DNA from: Candidatus Solibacter sp.
Lineage (GTDB): Bacteria; Acidobacteriota; Terriglobia; Bryobacterales; Bryobacteraceae
Assembly (NCBI GenBank): GCA_017883355.1
Contig: JADGNS010000258.1
Coordinates: forward strand, 1-6,852
Reading direction: 5' to 3'
DNA length: 6,852 bases
The position numbers and the translations under genes were made by a program. Under the pieces are notes generated by a model. The model made no database searches, was not told where the DNA came from, and saw nothing but the letters and a program-made list of their open reading frames with translations. Below are positions 1 to 6,314 of this stretch, piece after piece (the first letter of the stretch is position 1; every line of letters starts with the position of its first letter).

Positions 1-51
1 TCCAATCCACGCTTCCAGGCTCTGGTACGACGCATGCATCTCGATCCGTAA
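1..51 (+). CDS. C-terminal end of a protein, possibly TPR or kinase-TPR type (partial)
   Basis: Frame 1 is open from the window edge and stops at TAA (49-51), giving the last 16 residues SNPRFQALVRRMHLDP. The pattern 'sDPRF..LvRRm.Lp' followed by a stop is how many acidobacterial proteins with C-terminal tetratricopeptide repeats end, including Ser/Thr kinase-TPR and adenylate-cyclase-TPR proteins; that comparison is from memory of the family. Only the tail is visible, so the catalytic part, if any, is unknown. No U-rich terminator follows directly. The nearest stem-loop is at about 170-202. Confidence 0.55.
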   Translation, partial: SNPRFQALVRRMHLDP

Positions 52-200
52 TTGAGAAGTGTCCGACCTCCCGGCTGACCCTGCGACGGGCGCGGGCGGG
101 TCTTCGGCTGAGTAACGAGGAGGTGTTGGCACTGAGCTAGCTTAGGTCGCGTCACCTTGACCGAAAACGCCCGTTGCTGCCATGTGCTGGGCACACAGCG
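52..200. other. Non-coding spacer with a weak stem-loop
   Basis: No frame on either strand looks like a real protein. The only structure I see is an imperfect stem-loop at 170-202: CCC 170-172 with GGG 200-202, GCTG 176-179 with CAGC 196-199, and TGTGC 183-187 with GCACA 191-195. It has no adjacent T-run, so it is not a convincing intrinsic terminator for the upstream gene. GGCTGA occurs twice as a direct repeat (73-78, 106-111), which may be chance. Confidence 0.4.
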
Positions 201-445
201 GGATAGATCCTAATGCCACTCGTTTTTTCTAGTACCGAGCACCTGCATTAATGGTGGGGCGGTGCCCCTGGACCGCGGGCCGACGCCCCCGTCGGCCTGC
301 TTGCGCCCTGCAAGCTGCTGATCCCGTTGTTCCGGCTGCGGGACGAGGGCGTCCTGGCCCAGAGGGCACCCCGACCGGGGGGTCCGCCCCACAACTTACG
401 CAGCATTCCGATCCTGGGAGAAACGAGCGGCATTGGGATAGATCC
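201..445. repeat. 245-bp imperfect palindromic element (MITE-like repeat or structured RNA)
   Basis: The outer arms 201-225 and 421-445 are reverse complements at 21 of 25 positions. The core AATGCC-CTCGTTT (212-225) matches 421-434 at 13 of 14. Pairing stays in one register (paired positions sum to 646) far inside: 254-262 (GTGGGGCGG) pairs perfectly with 384-392, then 265-271 with 375-381 including one G-T wobble. The 28-nt stretches between these blocks are equal in length and about half complementary. The same 11-mer, GGGATAGATCC, lies at 200-210 and 435-445, so the element could also be read as about 223 bp with an 11-bp target duplication. Near its centre the palindrome gives way to separate local hairpins. 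It has no plausible protein. It could be a non-autonomous mobile element, a REP-like repeat, or a transcribed ncRNA; the sequence alone does not decide. Confidence 0.7.
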
Positions 446-727
446 GCCCTGACTCCGCAGCGATTACAATTTTCATCTAAAGCCTTCCTTGCAGCATTCT
501 GACAGTTTATCAACAGCGGCACGGCGATCCACTGGCGAGACCGCCCAGACCTGAGATCATCTGTGAGGCGTGACTGTCAAAAAATCCCCGAGAAGGAAGT
601 TGCGTTGGGCTGGAGGCATGCCCCCACGAATGGGGGCCGCCCGGAGGGCACCCAGCCTGAAAGGCTGCTCTACGGTTGGATGCGAGAGGGTTCCGCGGGG
701 CAAAAAACCGGGGCCCAGCAAGCGGGC
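446..727. other. Non-coding region downstream of the DUF2934 gene
   Basis: No convincing gene. A basic frame starting with GTG at 570 runs into the antisense of the DUF2934 gene and lacks a ribosome-binding site, so I do not call it. Positions 446-605 show no feature I can name. Positions 606-667 form a compact hairpin cluster, listed separately. On the minus strand a GCCC/GGGC stem (712-726) is followed by CCCGG and a run of six T (plus-strand AAAAAA 704-709), which could be a weak terminator for the DUF2934 gene. Confidence 0.4.
606..667. repeat. Cluster of adjacent hairpins, possible RNA structure
   Basis: Three hairpins follow each other. GCCCCCA 620-626 pairs with TGGGGGC 631-637 around a CGAA loop (perfect 7 bp). 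GCCC 639-642 pairs with GGGC 646-649. CAGCCT 653-658 pairs with AGGCTG 662-667 around GAA. As an alternative to the third, GGCTGG 608-613 can pair with CCAGCC 652-657 and enclose the first two as a three-way junction. The two states are mutually exclusive. The cluster lies about 60 nt beyond the stop of the minus-strand DUF2934 gene, so it may fold in that transcript's 3' end. No T-run adjoins it. Confidence 0.45.
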
Positions 728-952
728 TCAGACGGCCACCAGGAAGTCTCCCAGGGTTGTTCGCCTCAGTTGCGCAGCGCCCGCATGGCCTCGCACGGCT
801 CGTTCCGCGCGGAGCCAGTCCCTTGCGGGCGATCCGCGGTGGAAGGCTCTGGCCAACCAGAACTGGTATGCAAGCGCTGCGATTTTCCGCTGACTCTCCG
901 GCTCGGAGAGGTCCAGCGGAGTTGCCGTCATCTTGGTTGCCTGGTCTGCCAT
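728..952 (-). CDS. DUF2934 domain small protein
   Basis: The product has 74 residues. Residues about 20-54 carry the DUF2934 pattern: an alanine/tyrosine-rich helix (IAALAYQFWLARAF), then G-SP-DW-RAE-(HRGSPARDWLRAERAV). This matches the family consensus of 'AY.lwe.rG.p.gspe.DWlrAe.el', short proteins or tails common in Acidobacteriota and Proteobacteria with no known biochemical role. The residues after 55 are basic and look unstructured. There is no signal peptide or membrane helix, so it is probably cytoplasmic. The ATG at 952 is supported by GGGAGGG upstream on the minus strand, with the GGAGG core 8 nt from the start. An overlapping longer frame (510-1121) lacks any family signature and is a shadow. 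The gene diverges from the tolC gene across a 190-bp spacer. Confidence 0.8.
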   Translation of the reverse strand: MADQATKMTATPLDLSEPESQRKIAALAYQFWLARAFHRGSPARDWLRAERAVRGHAGAAQLRRTTLGDFLVAV

Positions 953-956
953 AAGG

Positions 957-967
957 CATCCCTCCCT
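957..967 (-). promoter_or_regulatory. Ribosome-binding leader of the DUF2934 gene
   Basis: On the minus strand this reads AGGGAGGGATG, with the GGAGG core 8 nt before the ATG at 952. It fixes that start over the ATG inside the motif itself, which would open the wrong frame. The identical 11-mer precedes the receptor gene at 5473-5483. Confidence 0.6.
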
Positions 968-1041
968 CTAACAATTCCGTTCGATACGAAACCCAGTTTG
1001 CAGAATTCTTGTGAAAGCGTATCCGAAGTGCCCTTGGGTTT

Positions 1042-1059
1042 CTGTTCAAAATTGAACAG
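1042..1059. promoter_or_regulatory. 18-bp operator-like dyad in the divergent spacer
   Basis: CTGTTCAA (1042-1049) and TTGAACAG (1052-1059) are perfect 8-bp inverted arms around AA. The site lies between the divergent DUF2934 and tolC genes, 83 nt before the tolC start and 90 nt before the DUF2934 start. Such symmetry suits a dimeric helix-turn-helix repressor (TetR or similar), which often controls tolC-type efflux genes. No regulator gene is in view. The left arm contains a minus-strand TTGAAC that could serve as a -35 box for the DUF2934 gene, but no good -10 follows. Confidence 0.5.
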
Positions 1060-1114
1060 GCTCCCCTCCGGCGGGCCGGCGAACCGCGATGGGGTGGAGC
1101 CATCGGGATGTCTG

Positions 1115-1138
1115 CGTACAATCATCTACGTACAATCA
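1115..1138 (+). promoter_or_regulatory. Tandem CGTACAATCA repeat with two -10-like TACAAT boxes
   Basis: CGTACAATCA occurs at 1115-1124 and again at 1129-1138, a 14-bp period. Each copy contains TACAAT (1117-1122, 1131-1136), one base from the consensus -10 hexamer TATAAT. From the second box transcription would start near 1143, which is the A of the chosen tolC ATG. No good -35 is visible upstream of either box. The repeat could instead be a direct-repeat regulator site. Confidence 0.35.
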
Positions 1139-1142
1139 AGGG

Positions 1143-2435
1143 ATGGTGAAGCGAGCGTTCCTGGTTGGTGTTGTCCTCTGTTTCCGGCTGCCCGCGGAGA
1201 TTCATCCCATGACGCTGCGCGAGGCGGTGGGGCGGGCGGTGGTGCAGAATCCCGATATCGCGCTGGCGCGGCTGGACGAAGAGAACGCGCGGCACGGGGT
1301 ACGGGTGGCGAAGGACCCGTTCGCGCCGCGGATCAGTGTGGGGAGCGGCCTGGCGTACAGCAACGGGTTTCCGATGAGCATCGAAGGCTCGGCGCCGAGC
1401 ATCGTGCAGGCGCACGCCACGCAGTTTCTGTTCAATCGCCAGCAGAGCTATGCGGTGGCGCAGGCCAAGGAGCAGGTGCGCGGCGCCGGGTTCGACGTGG
1501 CGAGCAAGCGCGACGAGGTGGCCTACCGGACGGCGTCGTTGTACCTGGACGCGGAACGCGCGGCGCGCGTGCAGGCGCTGGCGCGCAAAGATGCGGAGAG
1601 CTTAGAAACCGTGCTGGCGGCGATTCAGGCGCAGGTAAAGGAGGGGCGCGCCCTGCCGCTGGCGGAGAAGCAGGCGGCGCTGCAACTGGCGCGGGCGCGG
1701 CAATTGGCGGAGGCGCTGGACGGCGATCGGGCCAGCGCGGAGACCCAGTTGGCGATCGCGGTGGGGCTCTCGGCGGAGGACCGGGTGCGTCCGGCGGCGG
1801 AGCAGCGGGCGGCGGCGGCGCTGCCGGAATCGGAGGAGCGCGCAGTGGCGGCGGCGCTGGAATCGAACAAGGACTTGCGCAAACTGCAATCGCAGATCGC
1901 GGCCAAGGGCCTGGAGATGCGCGGCGAGAAGGCGGCGCGGATGCCGCGCGTCGACCTGGTGGCGCAGTATGGGCTGTTCGCCAAATTCAATCATTACGAG
2001 GACTACTTCCAGACCTTCAAGCGGAACAACGGGCAGATCGGGGTATCGTTCCAGGTGCCGGTGTTCAGCGGTCCGGGCGTCAAGGCGCAGATGGCGCAGA
2101 CGGAGACGGAGATCTCACACCTGAGGGTGCAGTTGAACAGCGCGCGCAACCAGATCAGCGCGGATTTGCAGCAAGGTTTCCGCGACGTGAGGAAGGCCGA
2201 GAGGTCGGCGGAAGTGGCGCGGCTGGATCTGGAGGTGGCGCGCGAGCAACTGAGTGTGAATCTGGCGCAGATGCAGGAGGGGCGGCTTACGCTGCGGCAG
2301 GTGGAAGAGGCGCGGGTTCTAGAGAACGGCAAATGGATCGCGTTTTACGACGCGCAGTACGCGGTGGAGAAGGCGCGGTGGAGCGTGCTGCGCCTGACGG
2401 GGGATCTGGTGCCTGCGATCGAGGGGATGCCGTAG
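1143..2435 (+). CDS. TolC-family outer membrane efflux protein
   Basis: This 430-residue protein is an outer-membrane factor: a trimeric channel that spans the outer membrane and periplasm and passes substrates from an inner-membrane pump. It starts with a short signal (MVKR, then AFLVGVVLCF), although the cleavage site is unclear. The OEP fold follows as two repeats, about residues 25-215 and 235-430. The first opens with LREAVGRAVVQNPDIALARL, and the second includes MPRVDLVAQYGL (about 267-278) and the strand GVSFQVPVFSG (about 300-310). Long Ala/Glu/Gln/Arg helices lie between. The length is at the short end of the family. An ATG at 1089 would add 18 residues ahead of the signal and lacks a ribosome site, so I prefer 1143. 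The start is weakly supported by AAGGG directly abutting it. No membrane-fusion or pump gene adjoins it, so its partner and substrate are unknown. Confidence 0.9.
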   Translation: MVKRAFLVGVVLCFRLPAEIHPMTLREAVGRAVVQNPDIALARLDEENARHGVRVAKDPFAPRISVGSGLAYSNGFPMSIEGSAPSIVQAHATQFLFNRQQSYAVAQAKEQVRGAGFDVASKRDEVAYRTASLYLDAERAARVQALARKDAESLETVLAAIQAQVKEGRALPLAEKQAALQLARARQLAEALDGDRASAETQLAIAVGLSAEDRVRPAAEQRAAAALPESEERAVAAALESNKDLRKLQSQIAAKGLEMRGEKAARMPRVDLVAQYGLFAKFNHYEDYFQTFKRNNGQIGVSFQVPVFSGPGVKAQMAQTETEISHLRVQLNSARNQISADLQQGFRDVRKAERSAEVARLDLEVAREQLSVNLAQMQEGRLTLRQVEEARVLENGKWIAFYDAQYAVEKARWSVLRLTGDLVPAIEGMP

Positions 2436-2440
2436 GGAAG

Positions 2441-2474
2441 GGTGGGGCAGGCGGAAGCGCCTGCCCCACCTTTT
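2441..2474. terminator. Intrinsic terminator between convergent genes
   Basis: GGTGGGGCAGGCG (2441-2453) and its exact reverse complement (2458-2470) form a 13-bp stem around GAAG, followed by TTTT (2471-2474). It sits in the 43-bp gap between the tolC stop and the receptor stop, and it ends plus-strand transcription best. In the other direction the tail is only weakly T-rich, so bidirectional use is plausible but less sure. The GGTGGGGC arm also appears in the palindromic element at 253-260. Confidence 0.85.
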
Positions 2475-2478
2475 CCGA

Positions 2479-5466
2479 TTAGAAGATCAGCTTCAAGCCG
2501 AGTTGCAACTGCCGCGAGCTGCCCAGATCGCCGCGCGCCGTGCGCGTCGCCAGGATTTGCCCGAATGCCGACGACGCCAGGTTATTCACCGGCTGGCCGA
2601 AATTCGGATGGTTGAACAGGTTGAACGCCTCCGCACGGAATTGCAGCGAGGCCCTTTCCTTGATGGCCGTGGTCTTGGCAATCGAAAAATCGATATCTTC
2701 AAAACCCGGCGACCTGAGGATATTGCGGCCGGCATTACCGAAGCCGGTGGCCTGCCGCACGAACGCCGCCGGGTTCAAGAAGCCCGAGGGCGAAGGATTC
2801 GGCAGGTATAGAGGCACGCCGGCCACCAGGAAGGGACGATTGAACGCCTCGAGACTCCCCTTGCTGTCGGTGACCGCGATGATCGGGCTGAACGGGCTGC
2901 CCGATTGCAGGTTGACGATCGGCGACATGGTCCAACCCTGCACCAGCCGGCCGGCAAAAGCGCCGTTGGCCTTGAACGGCAGGATGTACGTCCCGCTCAG
3001 CACGAAGCGATGGCGGGCGTCGAAATCGGAGAGCGCCCGCTCCGCCGAAAGGTTGCGGTAATCCTGCGCCTGCGGGTTGGAACTGCCCACCGAGTTATTG
3101 TCGATGGACTTGGAGAAGGTGTAAGAGGTATTGAACGTCAGCCCTTGTGCCAGGCGCTTGTTGGCGCTAAACCACAGACCGTTGTAGTTGGAGTTAGACA
3201 CGGATTGCTGGATGTTGATGCTGCTGAACCCGACGATGGGGCGGACGCCGTTGATGCCCTGGTTGTAGTCGCCGTTGATCCGCAGGTGGTGCCCCTCGCT
3301 GCCGACATAGCTCAACTGGAAAACCGTGCCGAGCGCTTCGTGTTGGATATTGACGTTGTAGGACGTCACGATGGCGTTGCGGAAATTCGGATCGATGGCG
3401 TTGATGGCGCTCCCCGTGCCCGGCGGCGCGGCGAATGGGTTGGTCAGGCTGATATTGCTGGTGTTGTTGACCGAGGTCGAGAAGGGCGGATTGGATCCCA
3501 GGCCCGACACGATGTTGGTCACCGGCTGGTCATAGTAGAAGCCGGCGCCGGCGCGGATCACGGTCTTGCCCTTGCCGAAGGGATCGAAGGCGAAACCGAC
3601 GCGCGGCCCGAAGTTCGTAAAGTGGTTGGGATACGCCTGGGTGGCTCCCGGCGTGCCGGCGGCGAGCACTTTGTTCTGGGTGAAATCATAGAACCCGAGA
3701 CGGTCGTGGATCTCGCTCGGTACGCCGTTGAACTCCCACCGCATTCCCAGGTTCACCGTAAAGCGCTGGCTGACTTTGAAATCGTCCTGCAGGAACGCGT
3801 TGAACGCGCTGACGCGGAGGCCGGGAGTGGCCGGCAAAGCAGTTTCGGTGGCGGAGGTCGGCGTGCCCGCCAGGAATCCGGCCATGGTGCCGAAGCTGAT
3901 CACGCCACCGGTGCCGCCGTTGAAGTTGTTGTTGTCGAAACGGCGGAACTCCGCGCCGCCGCGGATGGAATGCCTGCCATGGACCCAGCTCAGGGTGTCG
4001 CTGTATTGGTAGGTGGTATCGCCGCGGCCCTGCGGAAAGCCGCTGATGCCGCCGAAGAGCAGCGAACTCGCCACGTTGATGTTCGGAAACACGGTAGAGG
4101 GCGAGGCGATGCCGAAATCGGCCGGGTTCGCCGTGTCGGATTCGATGAAGTCGATGCGGACGCGGTTTAGACCGGCGCGGAATTCGTTGGTTACCGAGGG
4201 CGAAAAGGCGCGCGTATAGCCCACCGAGAGCAGCGCCCGCTTGGCCGGACGGTAGTCGCCGAATCCGGGCAGGTTGTTGCCTTGCAGCGTCGGCTCGGTG
4301 CGGCTGTCGCGATTGATGATGAAACTGCCGAACAGAAAGTCCCTGGACGAGAGGTTGTGGTCGATGCGGCCGGTGTACTGATTGAGGCGCCGGTTGCGGG
4401 CGGCCGAGCCGACGAAGAACCCGCCGGTAGAGTCGTTGGCCTGAGGCACCAGGGCCAGCAGCTTCTGAATGGCCGGGTTGGTCACCGTGGCCCGCTGGGC
4501 ATCGGTGGGCACCAGGGTTTTGAGTGAGGCCACTTCATGGCCCTCGCGGCCCTCATAGCTGTTGAAGAAGAACGTGCGGTTCCTGATAATCGGGCCGCCC
4601 ACGCTGTAGCCGTAGATGTCGCGGTTGAAGGGAATGATGGGACCCGCCGGATCGAACCAGTTCTTCGCGTCGAACCGCTGGTTGCGCAAAAACTCGTAAG
4701 CGGTCCCATGGAGACCGTTGGTGCCGGCCTTGGAAACCGCGTTGATCACGATCCCGGCGTTGCGTCCATACTCGGCGTTGAACGAGTTGGTCTGCACCTT
4801 GAATTCCTGGATCATGTCGATGTTGGGTTGGAAGGTGATCTGGTTCTGCACCATGTCGCTGAGGTTGATGCCGTCCACCAGGTAGTTGGTGGAATCCTCG
4901 CGCGTGCCGGAGGCGTTGATGCCGGACATTCCGATGCCGCTCGGCACGGCGAGAAAGGTGCGGTTGTTAGTGCTGGGCACGGAAGTTCCGGCGGTCAGCA
5001 GGGCCAAGTCCAGAAAGAAGCGGCCGTTGAGTGGAATCTCCACGATCTTCCTGTTTTCCACCACGTCGCCCAGGCTGGAAGACTCGGTCTGCACGCCGGC
5101 CGGCGCGGCTTCAACGGTCACCGCCGCGGAGGTCTCGCCCACCTGCATATCGGCATCGACCCGCGAGCGTTCGTCCACCCTCAGCGCAAACGAATTCTGC
5201 ACGAAGGTCTTGAAGCCGGCCTGTTGAGCTTTGAGCGAATACTCGCCAGGCCTGACTACCTGGAACTCGTAGTTTCCTTCGCTATCCGTCTTGGTAGTCT
5301 GGCTGACTCCGGTTTGAATATTGGTAAGGGTGACGGAGACGTTCGGCATGAGCGAATGTTGCGCGTCCTTTGCCGTCCCCACCACCGATGCGTTCTGTGC
5401 CGACGCCGGCAAAGCCAGGCAGACGAGATACAGCACGCCCATGGAAATCCAATGCAGTAGTCTCAT
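2479..5466 (-). CDS. Oar-like TonB-dependent receptor with carboxypeptidase-regulatory domain
   Basis: This 995-residue protein is a predicted outer-membrane receptor or transporter. A signal peptide (residues 1-23, ending LPASA before QNAS) leads into a CarboxypepD-regulatory-like beta-sandwich at about 26-108 (VVGTAKDAQ...GEYSLKAQQAGFKTF). The plug follows at about 120-270 (IVEIPLNGRFF, NYLVDGINLSD, IQEFKVQTNSFNAEYGRNAG, GTNGLHGTAYEFLRN). The rest is a large barrel ending LGLKLIF with the terminal Phe expected for Bam-assembled barrels. Length and order match the Oar-like family that is hugely expanded in Acidobacteriota, where sugar or peptide uptake is proposed but rarely tested. I see no clear TonB box. 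GGGAGGG upstream fixes the ATG at 5466. It has no SusD-like partner in the window. It converges on tolC and lies 95 bp downstream of the PEP-CTERM gene on the same strand, probably with its own promoter. Substrate unknown. Confidence 0.93.
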   Translation of the reverse strand: MRLLHWISMGVLYLVCLALPASAQNASVVGTAKDAQHSLMPNVSVTLTNIQTGVSQTTKTDSEGNYEFQVVRPGEYSLKAQQAGFKTFVQNSFALRVDERSRVDADMQVGETSAAVTVEAAPAGVQTESSSLGDVVENRKIVEIPLNGRFFLDLALLTAGTSVPSTNNRTFLAVPSGIGMSGINASGTREDSTNYLVDGINLSDMVQNQITFQPNIDMIQEFKVQTNSFNAEYGRNAGIVINAVSKAGTNGLHGTAYEFLRNQRFDAKNWFDPAGPIIPFNRDIYGYSVGGPIIRNRTFFFNSYEGREGHEVASLKTLVPTDAQRATVTNPAIQKLLALVPQANDSTGGFFVGSAARNRRLNQYTGRIDHNLSSRDFLFGSFIINRDSRTEPTLQGNNLPGFGDYRPAKRALLSVGYTRAFSPSVTNEFRAGLNRVRIDFIESDTANPADFGIASPSTVFPNINVASSLLFGGISGFPQGRGDTTYQYSDTLSWVHGRHSIRGGAEFRRFDNNNFNGGTGGVISFGTMAGFLAGTPTSATETALPATPGLRVSAFNAFLQDDFKVSQRFTVNLGMRWEFNGVPSEIHDRLGFYDFTQNKVLAAGTPGATQAYPNHFTNFGPRVGFAFDPFGKGKTVIRAGAGFYYDQPVTNIVSGLGSNPPFSTSVNNTSNISLTNPFAAPPGTGSAINAIDPNFRNAIVTSYNVNIQHEALGTVFQLSYVGSEGHHLRINGDYNQGINGVRPIVGFSSINIQQSVSNSNYNGLWFSANKRLAQGLTFNTSYTFSKSIDNNSVGSSNPQAQDYRNLSAERALSDFDARHRFVLSGTYILPFKANGAFAGRLVQGWTMSPIVNLQSGSPFSPIIAVTDSKGSLEAFNRPFLVAGVPLYLPNPSPSGFLNPAAFVRQATGFGNAGRNILRSPGFEDIDFSIAKTTAIKERASLQFRAEAFNLFNHPNFGQPVNNLASSAFGQILATRTARGDLGSSRQLQLGLKLIF

Positions 5467-5472
5467 TTGTTA

Positions 5473-5483
5473 CATCCCTCCCT
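5473..5483 (-). promoter_or_regulatory. Ribosome-binding leader of the receptor gene
   Basis: On the minus strand this reads AGGGAGGGATG, with the GGAGG core 10 nt before the ATG at 5466. It is identical to the leader of the DUF2934 gene at 957-967, but 2 nt farther from the start. Confidence 0.55.
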
Positions 5484-5497
5484 GAAGAGCAAAGACA

Positions 5498-5538
5498 CTC
5501 TACTTACTAGAGAAGCACCACGCCCGAGTGTAAGTCAA
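5498..5538 (-). promoter_or_regulatory. Candidate promoter and operator of the receptor gene
   Basis: On the minus strand TTGACT (plus 5533-5538) is a good -35 box, one base from consensus. A convincing -10 at 16-18 nt spacing is absent; the sequence there is CTTCTC or TTCTCT. Just downstream is a dyad, CTCTA (5498-5502) and TAGAG (5508-5512) around five bases, which could bind a regulator. The TTGACTTACAC stretch resembles leaders I recall upstream of other acidobacterial genes, but that is memory, not a search. Confidence 0.35.
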
Positions 5539-5561
5539 GGCCGGGAAATTCGGAGCTGTAA

Positions 5562-6278
5562 CTACTCTTGTCGGGCGTGCCGCGCGATACGGCGATTCGT
5601 GCGTCTTCTACGGGCAACGCAACTCGCGCCCACCAACGCTAGTCCGGCCAACAGTTGTGTGCCGGGTTCAGGCGCCGGGTCGGGCGGCGTGCGGGTGAGG
5701 AACTCCTGGACTTGCCCAACCGGTTGCACCGGCGCGGTATTGGTGACGATGCGAAAATCCCCATAATCGGCCGAAGCATAATTACTGCGCGCCTGCTCTA
5801 TCCAATACGACGTACTCGGAGTAGGAGCGGCGGGGTTGAAGAGCTGCCAGATGGTGGCATGGATATCGCCATATTGGGTGGCCGGCTGCAACGCGAACTG
5901 TAGAGAGAGCCAGGCCGCCTGCCGGTAGAGTTCCAACGCACCAGGTGCGGCGCCAAAGCGCGTATCGCTGAGGTCCGCTCCGAGGGTGATCGGCGTCAAA
6001 TTGGCTTCCCACTGCTGTCCGGGGTTCACTTCGTTGGCGAAATCCACGCAGAACAGATCGACAGGAGTGCCGTTCATGGTACCGGAGTATGGGCCGACGT
6101 ACACGCCGAACATTTGCGGGCCGTTGGCGCCGACAAACGTCATCTGGAGCGAAGAAGCAGACAGGGTGGTGGCGAGGCAGAGGGCAAACGCGCAGATGGC
6201 AAGAATGCGAATAGGAAACAGGCGCGCCGGTGCCGGGTCTGTCCCTGTGATGGGCTCGAGGGGTAAGTTCTGATTCAT
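5562..6278 (-). CDS. PEP-CTERM sorting domain protein
   Basis: This 238-residue exported protein has a hydrophobic signal at about 21-42 (LFPIRILAICAFALCLATTL) behind an unusually long N-terminal stretch. The body carries VDLFCVDFANEVNPGQQW (73-90), LYRQAAWL (117-124) and GDIHATIWQLF (137-147), the pattern seen in PEP-CTERM proteins of cyanobacteria and Acidobacteriota. The C-terminus has PEPGT (203-207), a short membrane segment (about 208-222) and RRRR (223-226), the signal for exosortase-type processing and surface or extracellular release. The basic tail after the arginines is longer than usual (12 more residues). GGAAGGG lies only 2 nt before the ATG, so the start is fair but not firm; no other ATG precedes the signal. 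No exosortase gene is in the window. Its 5' leader abuts the broken ABC ATPase. Function unknown. Confidence 0.85.
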   Translation of the reverse strand: MNQNLPLEPITGTDPAPARLFPIRILAICAFALCLATTLSASSLQMTFVGANGPQMFGVYVGPYSGTMNGTPVDLFCVDFANEVNPGQQWEANLTPITLGADLSDTRFGAAPGALELYRQAAWLSLQFALQPATQYGDIHATIWQLFNPAAPTPSTSYWIEQARSNYASADYGDFRIVTNTAPVQPVGQVQEFLTRTPPDPAPEPGTQLLAGLALVGASCVARRRRTNRRIARHARQE

Positions 6279-6314
6279 GTCCCTTCCATCGGCTGGGCCG
6301 AAACCAAGGGGCAG

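Noticed and set aside
254..392. tRNA from the cloverleaf-like fold
   Set aside because: It is too long, with no TTC-arm or anticodon-arm consensus and no CCA-type acceptor end.
400..502. Direct repeat GCAGCATTCYGA at 400-411 and 491-502
   Set aside because: 11 of 12 bases match, but there are only two copies, no further shared flanks and no clear boundary. It is probably chance.
570..893. Basic, lysine/arginine-rich frame starting with GTG
   Set aside because: It looks superficially like a histone-like protein but has no ribosome-binding site, runs antisense to the DUF2934 gene, and shows no repeat structure or family motif.
1042..1059. LexA box (CTGT...ACAG)
   Set aside because: The ends match the enterobacterial LexA box, but the spacing is 10 instead of 8 bases and the interior does not match. 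I keep it only as a generic operator candidate.
510..1121. 203-codon minus-strand frame overlapping DUF2934
   Set aside because: It has no domain or signal. The DUF2934 signature in the alternative frame, with its own ribosome-binding site, explains this DNA.
563..2482. Long plus-strand frame of 639 codons
   Set aside because: Its product is Gly/Ala/Arg-rich, low in complexity, and overlaps tolC in another frame. It is a by-product of high GC at third positions in the real gene.
2905..4170. 421-codon plus-strand frame
   Set aside because: It lies wholly antisense to the receptor gene, whose product matches its family end to end. The composition is Val/Gly/Arg-rich with no motif.
4537..5460. 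307-codon plus-strand frame
   Set aside because: Same reason: it is a mirror frame of the receptor's plug and N-terminal domains, with no family signature.
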